DNA of 40,670 bases from Candidatus Dormiibacterota bacterium (GTDB taxonomy: Bacteria; Chloroflexota; Dormibacteria; Dormibacterales; Dormibacteraceae), in NCBI GenBank assembly GCA_003169845.1, contig PNAG01000024.1:59157-99826 (forward strand), in the 5' to 3' direction. Positions 7,489 to 15,867 of the stretch are shown one piece after another. The position numbers were made by a program, and so were the translations under genes. The notes under the pieces were generated by a model, which saw only the letters and a list, made by a program, of their open reading frames with translations, was not told where the DNA came from and ran no database searches. Position 1 is the first letter of the stretch; the number at the start of each line of letters is the position of its first letter.

Positions 7489-9072
7489 TCAGGTTCCCAT
7501 GGCAGCCAGGCGCTCGCTCGCGGGCGCGTAGTAAGGGTCGATCTTCAGGGCTCGCTTGTAGTCCCGGCGAGCGTCCGCGAACCGGTTTAGCTGCGCCTCC
7601 GCGTCGCCGAGATCGACATAGAGGCCGGGTTCGGACTCGCCCAGGTCTGCGGCTCGCAGCATCTCATCCACGCCACGGGCCTTCTGGTCTTGGGCTACGA
7701 GGGCCTGGCCCAGCGCCCAGTGATAGCGGGCCTGCAGCGGATCGACACGAACCGCCAGCTCGGTCCGGCCCTGCAAGTACCACACGTCCGCCAGCACCGG
7801 TAAGGCTCCCAGCGCGATGGCCGCGACTGCCAAAGCGATCGCCAAGACAGCGCGCCATGCCGCCGGCCGCGCGACTGCCGGCGACGGTATTTCCTGCGGC
7901 TGAGCGCGCGCGACGTCAAAGGCTCTGACCGCCGACCATGCCGTTCCAGCTATCAGCCAGAAGGCGCCAGTGGCAGGCGCCCAATCAAAGTTGGGCAGCA
8001 CCCACACGCTGTATCCGATGCAGGCTGCAGCCAGGGCGCCGGTCTCGCCGCCGGAGCGCGCGCGCCAGGTGCCATGCAACAGCACGACCAGGACGACGCC
8101 TAGCGCGACGACGCTGAGGATGCCCTGCGTCGCCGCGATGTCGAGAGGACCGGAATGAATTCGGTCGAACGTCACGCCCGGCGACCAGTCGCCGCTCAGG
8201 AACCTACCGAACGTGAGCCCCGTTGCGTCCTCGCCCCACCCGGTCACGGGCCGGGCGGCGATCATCCGAAGCGCGTCACGCCAGAGCAGGACGCGGCTGC
8301 GGGCCGGGTCATTGTTGAGCTGGCTCAACGGGCCCGCCACGATCAGGTAAAGTGCAGCCGCGAGAATTGCCGCCGAGACGGCAGTCGCCAGCGCGGCGGC
8401 ACGGCCTCGCAGCAAGAACACGATCACGGCGAGCCCGCCGGCCAGCGCTCCGAGGCCACCGCTCCGTGATGTCGTCGGATAGATGCCGGCCGCCAGAACC
8501 GCGGCGCCGAGCCACCACGCGACCGTAAATTGATCACCCCGAAGTCCCCGTGAGACTGCGAGTGGAAAGGCCATCGCGATCAACGCCCCAAGCAGGTTGG
8601 CGTTGCCCAGGTCCCCATCCGGGCGGTAGGGGACGTTCTGGGATAGCTGAACCAGCGCCTCCAGGCATGCGCCGGCTGTCCCGAAAACCAATGCGGCCAC
8701 CACCCACTCCCTTGAGCGTCGGTCGCGCAAGAGCCAGACCGCCATCGCGAACAGGCCAAGGTAAGCGAGCCGCACCGGCAGGGACTCGTATCGTGTGTAC
8801 GACCCGGCCAGGCTCAGCGGCCAGGAAACTGAGAAAAGGAAGGCCAGGATGGCTGTCCCGGCGGCAGCGAGCAAAGGCCACTTGAGCCTTCCGAGTGCGC
8901 GGCCACCCGGGGCCAGCAGGGCGATCCCGATCCCGAGACAGGCACCGACGATGACGATCGAGGCCCGAGGCAGGATGAATGAATCCTTGGCAATGGGTAT
9001 AAAGGCGGTGGGTAGGCCCAGCGCGACCACCGCGGGGAGGTAATTACCAAGGCGCCCGAGAAGCGGTCTCAT
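7489..9072 (-). CDS. O-antigen ligase/polymerase-family membrane protein with C-terminal TPR
   Basis: A 527-residue polytopic membrane protein. About ten hydrophobic segments span residues 10-340, followed by one more TM around 400-425 and a soluble C-terminal part of about 105 residues with tetratricopeptide-like repeats (ARYHWALGQALVAQDQKA, LYVDLGDAEAQLNRFADARRDYKRALKIDP). The RVLLWRDALRMIAARPVTGWG segment is the conserved signature of the Wzy/WaaL O-antigen ligase superfamily, so a glycan ligase or polymerase acting outside the membrane is likely; the substrate is unknown. ATG 9072 is chosen over an upstream TTG because GGCGGAGG lies five bases before it. The gene is convergent with rpsA and divergent from clpC. 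Confidence 0.8.
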   Translation of the reverse strand: MRPLLGRLGNYLPAVVALGLPTAFIPIAKDSFILPRASIVIVGACLGIGIALLAPGGRALGRLKWPLLAAAGTAILAFLFSVSWPLSLAGSYTRYESLPVRLAYLGLFAMAVWLLRDRRSREWVVAALVFGTAGACLEALVQLSQNVPYRPDGDLGNANLLGALIAMAFPLAVSRGLRGDQFTVAWWLGAAVLAAGIYPTTSRSGGLGALAGGLAVIVFLLRGRAAALATAVSAAILAAALYLIVAGPLSQLNNDPARSRVLLWRDALRMIAARPVTGWGEDATGLTFGRFLSGDWSPGVTFDRIHSGPLDIAATQGILSVVALGVVLVVLLHGTWRARSGGETGALAAACIGYSVWVLPNFDWAPATGAFWLIAGTAWSAVRAFDVARAQPQEIPSPAVARPAAWRAVLAIALAVAAIALGALPVLADVWYLQGRTELAVRVDPLQARYHWALGQALVAQDQKARGVDEMLRAADLGESEPGLYVDLGDAEAQLNRFADARRDYKRALKIDPYYAPASERLAAMGT

Positions 9073-9113
9073 GGCGCCTCCGCCCAAAGAAATCCGTTGG
9101 CCGAGTTGGACGC

Positions 9114-9143
9114 TATATTAGGTGCAGAGGTACCTCGGCGTAC
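9114..9143 (+). promoter_or_regulatory. Candidate clpC promoter and overlapping palindromes
   Basis: TATATT at 9114-9119 could be a -10 box. Just downstream, GAGGTACCTC (9127-9136) is a perfect 10-base palindrome, and GGTAC at 9129-9133 is inverted again as GTACC at 9140-9144. Placed around the expected transcription start, these could bind a stress repressor. They match neither the CtsR box nor CIRCE as I know them. No clear -35 is visible. Confidence 0.35.
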
Positions 9144-9206
9144 CCAAGCAACGTTCGAGGAGGTGCTAGCCCCACCCTAGGCGTAGGAATCCAGGAGGAA
9201 TAGACC

Positions 9207-11708
9207 TTGTACCCGTTTGAGAGATTTACTGAGCGAGCCAAGAAGGTTCTGACACTCGCTCAAGAAGAAGCAGAACGTTCCCACCACAGCTATATCGGTA
9301 CAGAGCACTTGCTCCTGGGCTTGCTCCGCGAGGGTGAAGGCCTGGCCGCCAAGGTCCTCAACAACCTTGGCGTGGAAATCGGCAAGGTCCGCCAGACGAT
9401 CGAGTCGGTCCTCGGGCGGAACGAGCGGATCATCATCCAGCAGATCATCCCGACGTCTCGCGTGAAGAAGGTGATCGAGATCTCCTTCGAGGAAGCGCGA
9501 CGGATGGGCCACAACTACGTCGGCACCGAGCACCTGCTGCTCGGGTTGCTCATCGAAGGCGAGGGCATTGCCGCCCACGTCCTCGAGGACCTGGGAGCCA
9601 CCCTCGACAAGGTGAGATCCGAGATCGAGCGCCTGCTGCACGACTCGAGCGCGGAGACCGAGGCCGAGCCGGCGCCGAAGAAACCATCGAAGACGCCGCT
9701 GCTCGACCAGTTCGGTCGTGACCTGACGGAGCTGGCGCGCCGGAACCAGCTCGACCCGGTGATCGGGCGCGAAAAAGAGATCGAGCGCGTCATCCAGATC
9801 CTGAGCAGGCGGACCAAGAACAACCCCGCCCTCATCGGCGAGCCTGGCGTGGGCAAGACCGCCATCGCCGAGGGTCTCGCGCAGCAGATCATCCTGGGCA
9901 ACGTCCCCGAATCGCTGCAGCACAAGCGCGTGCTGACGCTCGACATGGGCGCGCTGGTGGCGGGCACCAAGTACCGTGGAGAGTTCGAAGAGCGGCTCAA
10001 GAAGATCCTCGACGAGATTCGATCGAGTCGCGAGGTCGTCCTCTTCATCGATGAGCTCCACACCCTGGTGGGTGCCGGCGCGGCGGAAGGGGCCATCGAC
10101 GCGGCCAACATCCTGAAGCCGGCCCTCGCACGTGGCGAGATCCAGTGCATCGGCGCCACCACGCTCAACGAATACCGCAAGTACATCGAGAAGGACGCCG
10201 CTCTGGAGCGCAGGTTCCAGCCCGTTTTCGTCGACCAGCCGACGCTCGCCGAAACGATCGACATCCTCAACGGTGTCAAGTCTTTGTACGAGAAGCACCA
10301 CCGGGTGACGATCAGCGACTCTGCCGTGCACGCCGCGGCGGTGCTGAGCGACCGGTACGTGAGCGACCGCGCCCTACCGGACAAGGCGATCGACTTGATC
10401 GATGAAGCGTCCGCGCGCGTCCGTATGAAGCTCACCACCATTCCGGACGAGCTCAAGGAGCTGCAGAAGGAGATCAAGAAGCAGAAGACCGACCAGGACG
10501 AGTCTGTGAACAAGCAGGATTTCGAGGCTGCCGCGAGCGTTCGCGACAAGGTCAAGAAACTCCAGGACAAGCTTGCCCTCAAGGAAGCGGCGTGGCGCGA
10601 CAAGCTCGGTGAGACCGTCCCCGAAGTTGGGGAGGAGGACATCGCGCAGATCGTGGCGGCGTGGACCGGCGTCCCGGTGTCGCGGCTCGTCGAAGAGGAG
10701 ACCTCGCGGCTCCTGCGCATGGAGGACGAGCTCCACAACCGGATGGTCGGCCAGGACGAAGCCATCAAGATTGTGTCCCAGGCCGTGCGCCGCGCACGCG
10801 CCGGCCTGAAAGACCCGCGCCGGCCCATCGGCTCGTTCATCTTCCTCGGGCCCACCGGAATCGGGAAGACCGAGCTGGCGCGCGCCCTTGCCGAGTACCT
10901 GTTCGACTCAGAAGACAACCTGATCAAGCTCGACATGTCCGAGTTCATGGAACGACACACGACCGCCCGACTGGTCGGCTCGCCTCCGGGTTACGTCGGT
11001 TATGACGAGGGCGGGCAGCTGACCGAAGCGGTCCGCCGCAGGCCTTACTCCGTGATCCTTTTCGACGAGATCGAAAAGGCGCATCCCGAGGTCTTCAACA
11101 TGCTGCTGCAGATCCTCGAGGACGGGCGCCTCAGCGACGCCAAGGGCAAGGTGGTCAACTTCGCGAACACCGTGATCATCATGACCTCCAACCTCGGCAT
11201 TCGAGACGTCAACCAGGCGGGCACCTCACTCGGGTTCCAGCCGGCCGTGGTCGATGAGTCGGAAGAGGTCGAGCGCCGCCACAAGAACACGAAAGAGAAG
11301 ATCGACGAGGAGCTCAAGCGGATGTTTCGCCCCGAGTTTCTCAACCGTGTGGACGCGGTCGTCGTGTTCAAGAGCCTCACGACCGGACAGATCCGGCAGA
11401 TCGTGGACCTGCAGCTGAACAAGCTCAGCAAGCACCTGGTCGAACAGCAGATCACGATCGAGGTCACGGACGCGGCGAAGGACCTGCTCGCCAAGGAAGG
11501 CTATGACCGGACTTACGGTGCCCGCCCGCTGCGGAGGGTCATCACGAACCGGATCGAGGACCAGCTTTCCGAGCACCTGCTTCGCGGGAAGATCGCGCGT
11601 GGCGACACGGTGCAGATCGACGTCGACGGCGAGGACAGCCTCAAGTTCACGCCGGTCAAGCACCGCCACAAGGAACCCGCGGGCACAGGGGCGGCAGCGA
11701 AACCCTAG
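9207..11708 (+). CDS. clpC: ATP-dependent Clp protease ATP-binding subunit ClpC
   Basis: Hexameric AAA+ unfoldase that feeds substrates to ClpP. The 833 residues contain the duplicated Clp-N domain (about 5-145), Walker A1 GEPGVGKT (about 211-218), a UVR-like coiled middle region (around 430-460), Walker A2 GPTGIGKT (about 549-556), and a D2 small domain with the arginine-rich RTYGARPLRR segment. An LGF tripeptide near residue 674 occupies the ClpP-docking loop. TTG 9207 starts the protein, with AGGAGGA at 9193-9199 seven bases upstream. Partners mcsA, mcsB and ctsR, which accompany clpC in Bacillus, are absent, so its control probably differs. Confidence 0.97.
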   Translation: MYPFERFTERAKKVLTLAQEEAERSHHSYIGTEHLLLGLLREGEGLAAKVLNNLGVEIGKVRQTIESVLGRNERIIIQQIIPTSRVKKVIEISFEEARRMGHNYVGTEHLLLGLLIEGEGIAAHVLEDLGATLDKVRSEIERLLHDSSAETEAEPAPKKPSKTPLLDQFGRDLTELARRNQLDPVIGREKEIERVIQILSRRTKNNPALIGEPGVGKTAIAEGLAQQIILGNVPESLQHKRVLTLDMGALVAGTKYRGEFEERLKKILDEIRSSREVVLFIDELHTLVGAGAAEGAIDAANILKPALARGEIQCIGATTLNEYRKYIEKDAALERRFQPVFVDQPTLAETIDILNGVKSLYEKHHRVTISDSAVHAAAVLSDRYVSDRALPDKAIDLIDEASARVRMKLTTIPDELKELQKEIKKQKTDQDESVNKQDFEAAASVRDKVKKLQDKLALKEAAWRDKLGETVPEVGEEDIAQIVAAWTGVPVSRLVEEETSRLLRMEDELHNRMVGQDEAIKIVSQAVRRARAGLKDPRRPIGSFIFLGPTGIGKTELARALAEYLFDSEDNLIKLDMSEFMERHTTARLVGSPPGYVGYDEGGQLTEAVRRRPYSVILFDEIEKAHPEVFNMLLQILEDGRLSDAKGKVVNFANTVIIMTSNLGIRDVNQAGTSLGFQPAVVDESEEVERRHKNTKEKIDEELKRMFRPEFLNRVDAVVVFKSLTTGQIRQIVDLQLNKLSKHLVEQQITIEVTDAAKDLLAKEGYDRTYGARPLRRVITNRIEDQLSEHLLRGKIARGDTVQIDVDGEDSLKFTPVKHRHKEPAGTGAAAKP

Positions 11709-11723
11709 CTCTCGCCGCGAGAG
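11709..11723 (+). terminator. Hairpin immediately after clpC
   Basis: CTCTCG-CCG-CGAGAG is a perfect 6-bp stem with a 3-base loop starting the base after the clpC stop. No T-run follows (TCTCGGTG), so it may act as a weak terminator or a 3'-end stabiliser. Confidence 0.4.
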
Positions 11724-11740
11724 TCTCGGTGTCTTGACAA

Positions 11741-11804
11741 CCTGGGTTGGCAACGCCCGCACGCCGCCGATAGATTCGTTCGCGGTAGGCGTTGCCGGCT
11801 CGGG
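11741..11804 (+). promoter_or_regulatory. Long stem-loop 1 upstream of the MoxR module
   Basis: CCTGGGTTGGCAACGCC (11741-11757) can pair along its full 17 bases with GGCGTTGCCGGCTCGGG (11788-11804). The inner nine pairs are perfect Watson-Crick and the outer part uses some G-U pairs. The 30-base loop can form a small inner helix. With the next element it fills the 261-base gap between clpC and the gene at 11970. It matches no riboswitch class I recognise. Confidence 0.45.
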
Positions 11805-11849
11805 GGCAATCAGTAGGTCACATCCTTATCGCCGGTTTGCGCGCAGGGG

Positions 11850-11909
11850 AGCCAAACAGGAGGGACGGCCCCGCCAGGGGTCTGCTGGCGCGGCGCGGCC
11901 GGTTTGGCT
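11850..11909 (+). promoter_or_regulatory. Nested stem-loop 2 upstream of the MoxR module
   Basis: Three stems nest: AGCCAAAC (11850-11857) with GTTTGGCT (11902-11909), GGCC (11867-11870) with GGCC (11897-11900), and CGCCAG (11872-11877) with CTGGCG (11885-11890) closing a 7-base loop. It ends 60 bases before the GTG at 11970, as expected of a structured 5' leader. It lacks the conserved c-di-AMP, cobalamin and FMN motifs I know. Confidence 0.4.
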
Positions 11910-11969
11910 GCTGGCCGAGCCAACGTTTGCACCGACCAGGCTCCGGGCGTGGCCCACAATTGACGAAAG

Positions 11970-12827
11970 GTGAGCGCCACACCCCCGCTCAGGCTGCGCC
12001 CGCTCGAGATCGGCGATCTGCTCGACGAAACCTTCCGGATGTACCGGCGTCACTTTGTTCTGTTCGCCGGTCTGTCGGTACTCCTTTCCATCCCGGCGGC
12101 AGCCCTCTCGGGGATCGTCACGGGCACGCTGCTCACCGAGTTTCTTCAGGAGACGACCAACGGCCAGGCGCCCAACCTCGCGAACATCCAATCGTCCCTG
12201 GTCCTGGCCGGCATCTTCCTCGTCGTCGACCTTGCGCTGCTCCCTTTCTTCTACGGAGCGGTCACCTACGCGGCTTGCGAGTCGGCGCTCGGCCGGCCGG
12301 TCACGGCCCCCGGCGTGCTCATGGGGGTGCTCCGAAGGTACTTCCCGCTGTTCGGCTACTGGTTACTCATCGGGCTGATGGCGGTCGTGTTCTGCCTGCT
12401 TCCGCTCTGGATCTGGATCTGGGTGGGCTGGGTCGTGGTCGTGCCGGTGATGTTCATCGAAAACGCCGGCCTCGGAGCGGCGATGGGCCGCAGCTGGCGA
12501 CTCGTCGAGGGACGCTGGTGGCGCACATTTCTGATCCTCTTTCTGATGTTCATCCTCTTTTACGCGGTGCGCATCGCGCTCAGCGCGTTCATCGCGCTGG
12601 GCCAAACGCTGCTGCAGCTCGTCGTGTCGTCGGTCGTGGTCCTCTGGATCTCGGGAGCGACGAGCGTGATCGTCGATTCACTCGTCAACCCAATCCTCCA
12701 GATCGCGATCGTCCTGATCTACTTCGACCTGCGCGTCCGGCGGGAAGGGCTGGACCTGTTCCAGCTTGCGCAAGCACTGCCAGCACCACCTCCGCCGCCG
12801 CCTCCTACCTTGGCGCCCGCCCGCTGA
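11970..12827 (+). CDS. GDPD-type membrane-domain protein (first gene of the MoxR module)
   Basis: A 285-residue integral membrane protein. A short cytoplasmic start (LRPLEIGDLLDETFRMYRRHF) precedes about six hydrophobic segments, with the GAAMGRSWRLVEGRWWRTF loop between two of them and a proline-rich C-terminus. This is the pattern of the glycerophosphodiester phosphodiesterase membrane-domain family, in which no catalytic residues are present. GTG 11970 is the start by length and the conserved N-terminus; only GAAAGG directly abutting it resembles a ribosome binding site, so it may be leaderless. The stop overlaps the next start as CTGA, implying coupling to the DUF4129 gene. Confidence 0.72.
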   Translation: MSATPPLRLRPLEIGDLLDETFRMYRRHFVLFAGLSVLLSIPAAALSGIVTGTLLTEFLQETTNGQAPNLANIQSSLVLAGIFLVVDLALLPFFYGAVTYAACESALGRPVTAPGVLMGVLRRYFPLFGYWLLIGLMAVVFCLLPLWIWIWVGWVVVVPVMFIENAGLGAAMGRSWRLVEGRWWRTFLILFLMFILFYAVRIALSAFIALGQTLLQLVVSSVVVLWISGATSVIVDSLVNPILQIAIVLIYFDLRVRREGLDLFQLAQALPAPPPPPPPTLAPAR

Positions 12828-13735
12828 AGCGCCTCATCCCGGCGCCCGCCACTGTCCTGGCCTCGCTGTTCCTCGCGTGCTCATTCGTGACTGCGACACC
12901 GGCGGCGGCCGACCCGCCGCCCCCTCCCACTTACAGACAAGCGGTCGAGGACGCGTACAACCTGGTTCGGGCTGCCGCGCCCAATGACAACGCGAGCGCG
13001 CGCAACGCCGTCAGCGCCCTCGAGGCCGGCACCGGCACGACGCAGCTGGAGATCCTGTCCGACCTTCAACGCCAGCCGCCCGATTTCGAAAACGCCAAGG
13101 CCCGCCTGCTTGCGCTCCTGGCCGCACTGGATCGGCCGGCCGACACGTCCGACCCGCAGCTTGCGCAGCAGCGCTTGCACGACGTGCTGGCCATGCATCG
13201 CTACGACGCGCTGCGCAGGCCCCCCTCGCTGCTCGACCGTTTCTCTCAGTGGGTGCGCGATCGGATCGACCAGCTGTTGAACCTTCTCTTCGGCGGTGGG
13301 GGAGCCCACGCCCCGGGATGGTTCTTTTACCTTGTGGGCGCGGCGGTCCTCGCGGCGGTCGCGGTGATCGTGTTTCGTTCGACGCGAGGGCGATTCATCG
13401 AGGGACTGATAGCGAACCAGCCCAGCGGTCCCCGGGCTCCGGCCGACTATTTCGCGCAGGCCGATCGTCTCGCCGCCAGGGGCGACCGGGTCGGTGCGAT
13501 TCGCAACCTGTGTGCGGGTGTGGCCGCCACGCTGGCCGGCGAGCGCACGTGGGAGGGGAGCCCGCTGACCGTGCGAGAGATCTTCCAGGCCGCCCCCGAC
13601 CCGGCCCGCCTGCACCCGCTGCTGGTGCCGTTCGAGGCCGCCATTTATGGCGGTCGAGATGTCGACGCTGCGACCTACGAGCGGGCGATGGCGGTCGCCG
13701 CACCATTCCGCCAGCCGGCGGAGTTGGCCGCATGA
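12824..13735 (+). CDS. DUF4129-domain protein with signal peptide (apparent CTG start)
   Basis: From CTG 12824 the protein is 303 residues. It has an ideal signal peptide (MKRLIPAPATVLASLFLACS, then an Ala-rich cleavage region near residue 30), an extracytoplasmic helical part, a TM at about 168-187, and a cytoplasmic C-terminal DUF4129 region (ADYFAQADRLAARGDRVGAI, ...LTVREIFQAAP). No ATG, GTG or TTG lies in frame where the protein must begin: GTG at the end of the signal peptide would delete it. The CTG overlaps the upstream TGA as CTGA, mimicking the ATGA junction used by the next gene. DUF4129 proteins accompany MoxR-DUF58 systems; their role is unknown. Confidence 0.78.
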   Translation: MKRLIPAPATVLASLFLACSFVTATPAAADPPPPPTYRQAVEDAYNLVRAAAPNDNASARNAVSALEAGTGTTQLEILSDLQRQPPDFENAKARLLALLAALDRPADTSDPQLAQQRLHDVLAMHRYDALRRPPSLLDRFSQWVRDRIDQLLNLLFGGGGAHAPGWFFYLVGAAVLAAVAVIVFRSTRGRFIEGLIANQPSGPRAPADYFAQADRLAARGDRVGAIRNLCAGVAATLAGERTWEGSPLTVREIFQAAPDPARLHPLLVPFEAAIYGGRDVDAATYERAMAVAAPFRQPAELAA

Positions 13736-14880
13736 GAGGAGCACGGGGGTGGGTGGTCGCGGGATTGATCTCTGTAGCCATCGCAGCTCTCGCCTTCATG
13801 GTCCAGCCGCATCAGGACTCACCTGAACACAGCTCGAACAGCGATGCCGCCAACGGCACCTCGGCGGCGCGTCTTTTCGCCGCGGCCATGGGTCATCCGA
13901 CCGACCAGGTCAGCGGGGCCTTCGCGCTCCCCGAGCCCTTCGGGGTCATGTTCGTGTTCACCCCGACCAGCCCCTACACGGCCGACGAAGCGGAAAGGAC
14001 CCGACTGTGGGTCCGTTCAGGCGGCCTTCTCGTCTACGCGTCTGAGAAGGGAGACCCTGAGCTGGACCGCGCCTTTGGGGTGACTCGGCTTGGCGGCTAC
14101 ACAGATGGAAGCGTTCAGATCGGTGATCCCGTCGTTCCCGGAGTTTCCAACGTCGCGGGCGCCTCGGTCGTGATGCCGCTGGATCCCGGCCCCGACCAGG
14201 TCCCGTTTCTGCGTACTCCGGACGGCCTGGTGGCCGGCTACCTACAGCGAATCTCGTCAGGCGCCGTGGTCGTCCTGGCCGACCCGCTCGTGCTTTGCAA
14301 CGGCTACCTCGACAAGCGCGACAACGGCCGCCTGCTGGCCGACCTCCTGGGTCTTGCGAGCCCAAGCGCAGCCGTTCTCTTCGACGAGTATCACCATGGC
14401 GTCATCCTCAGCGACTTCAGCCCCCAGGCCTGGGTCACGACTCCTTGGGGCGCCGCTCTGCTGTGGCTGCTGGTCGCGATTTTTGCGGGGCTCGTGCTTC
14501 GGGGCCGGTCCTTCGGCCCGCGCATCGCGCGGCCGGCCGAGGCGGCACGCGCCGACGTGGAGTGGGCGGTCGCGGTCGGCCAGCTGCTTCGCCGCTCGAG
14601 TGCGCGCGCCGTCACGCTCGGCCTTCTCGCCACGGCAACGGAGCGTACCGTCGCCGCTCGGACCGGCATTCCGCTGCAGCCGCGCGAGCGCTTCTGGAAT
14701 GCTCTGTGGGTGCGTGTGCCCGCTCTGGCCGCTGACCTCGCGGAGGCTGAGAACGCCCTCTACGCTTCCGCGGCGAGCGAGGCAGACCTGCTGAAAGCGG
14801 CCCAGCGGCTGCATCGCATCGCCCACCCGGTCGCGGTGGGAGCGCGCGAGCGGACACCTGCGTCGGATAGGGTGGCCTGA
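13732..14880 (+). CDS. DUF4350-domain membrane protein
   Basis: A 382-residue protein with a TM at residues 8-24, an extracytoplasmic domain with an alternating strand/helix pattern resembling a class I glutamine amidotransferase-like fold (VMFVFTPTSPYTADEAERTRLWVRSGGLLVYAS and VVVLADPLVLCNGYL), a second TM at about 240-258 and a cytoplasmic helical tail. This is the DUF4350 layout. No catalytic Cys/His/Glu triad is evident, so an enzymatic role is doubtful. It overlaps the DUF4129 stop (ATGA) and its own TGA overlaps moxR (TGATG). Genes 11970-17190 probably form one transcript. Confidence 0.78.
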   Translation: MRGARGWVVAGLISVAIAALAFMVQPHQDSPEHSSNSDAANGTSAARLFAAAMGHPTDQVSGAFALPEPFGVMFVFTPTSPYTADEAERTRLWVRSGGLLVYASEKGDPELDRAFGVTRLGGYTDGSVQIGDPVVPGVSNVAGASVVMPLDPGPDQVPFLRTPDGLVAGYLQRISSGAVVVLADPLVLCNGYLDKRDNGRLLADLLGLASPSAAVLFDEYHHGVILSDFSPQAWVTTPWGAALLWLLVAIFAGLVLRGRSFGPRIARPAEAARADVEWAVAVGQLLRRSSARAVTLGLLATATERTVAARTGIPLQPRERFWNALWVRVPALAADLAEAENALYASAASEADLLKAAQRLHRIAHPVAVGARERTPASDRVA

Positions 14881-15845
14881 TGGCCGGCACAACTTCAGTT
14901 GCTGCACCCGATTTCTACGCCCGGCTGCGTGAGCAGCTGGTCAAGGCCGTGGTCGGCCAGGAGGACGCGATCCGTCTCTGCGCCATTGCGCTCGTGGCTC
15001 AAGGCCACGTTCTGCTCGAGGGCGTTCCCGGAACCGGCAAGACTCTCCTCGCGAAATCGATCGCCCGCGCGCTCGCGCTCGAATACGGGCGTGTCCAGTT
15101 CACCCCCGACCTCATGCCGGCCGACATCGTGGGCACCTCCGTCTACGACCTCACGAATAGGACTTTCGCTCTGCGGCGCGGGCCGATCTTCACCAACGTC
15201 CTGCTCGCTGACGAGATCAATCGCGCACCCGCCAAGGTTCAGTCGGCACTGCTCGAGGCGATGGAGGAGCGCGGAGTGACCCTGGAAGGCCAGCAGCTGG
15301 CGCTCCCGGCTCCCTTCTTCGTCCTCGCGACTCAGAACCCGGTCGAGTACGAGGGCACCTACCCGCTGCCGGAAGCACAGCAGGATCGCTTCCTCTTCAA
15401 GGTGCGGCTCGACTATCCATCGGCCGCGGATGAGATGGAGGTGCTGCGCCGGTGGGAGTCGGGGATCGAGCTGCGCGATCCTGTCAAAGCCGGCGTCGAG
15501 CCCGTGCTGGGTGCGGAAGACATCGAGGCGTGCCGGAAAGAGGTCGCGAAGGTAGTCGTCGACGAGAAGATCCGCTCTTACGTGGTCGAGCTGGCGTCGG
15601 CCACCCGCACGGCGCCCGAGATCGCCCTTGGCGCGAGCACGCGTGCCGAGGTCCTGCTGATGCTCGCCGCCCGCGCGTATGCGGCGTTCGAAGGTCAGCC
15701 GTTCGTAACGCCCGACCACGTGAAGGCGCTGCTCGCCCCGGCCTTCCGCCACCGCTTGATCCTCCGTCCGGAGGCGGAGGTCGGCGGCCAGACACCCGAC
15801 AGCGTCCTGGAAGCCGTGGCCGGCCGGGTCGTCCCTCCGCGCTGA
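14880..15845 (+). CDS. MoxR-family AAA+ ATPase
   Basis: A cytoplasmic AAA+ ATPase of 321 residues with Walker A GVPGTGKT (about 48-55), Walker B LLADEINRAP, the sensor segment FFVLATQNPVEYEGTYPLPEAQQDRF and a C-terminal lid. MoxR ATPases act with VWA-containing partners as chaperones that assemble or activate envelope complexes or metalloenzymes. Here the partner is probably the DUF58 protein encoded 22 bases downstream. The start overlaps the DUF4350 stop by one base. The client of this complex is not known. Confidence 0.92.
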   Translation: MAGTTSVAAPDFYARLREQLVKAVVGQEDAIRLCAIALVAQGHVLLEGVPGTGKTLLAKSIARALALEYGRVQFTPDLMPADIVGTSVYDLTNRTFALRRGPIFTNVLLADEINRAPAKVQSALLEAMEERGVTLEGQQLALPAPFFVLATQNPVEYEGTYPLPEAQQDRFLFKVRLDYPSAADEMEVLRRWESGIELRDPVKAGVEPVLGAEDIEACRKEVAKVVVDEKIRSYVVELASATRTAPEIALGASTRAEVLLMLAARAYAAFEGQPFVTPDHVKALLAPAFRHRLILRPEAEVGGQTPDSVLEAVAGRVVPPR

Positions 15846-15867
15846 CCGGCCAGCCCAACCTGTTCAC

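Noticed and set aside
9177..10960. Long antisense ORFs opposite clpC
   Set aside because: Same cause: codon-position GC bias on the opposite strand; no start signals or recognisable domains.
11731..11762. TTGACA at 11734-11739 as a -35 box for the MoxR module
   Set aside because: The sequence 16-18 bases downstream (around CCGCAC) is not a -10 box; TAGATT lies 31 bases away. Probably chance.
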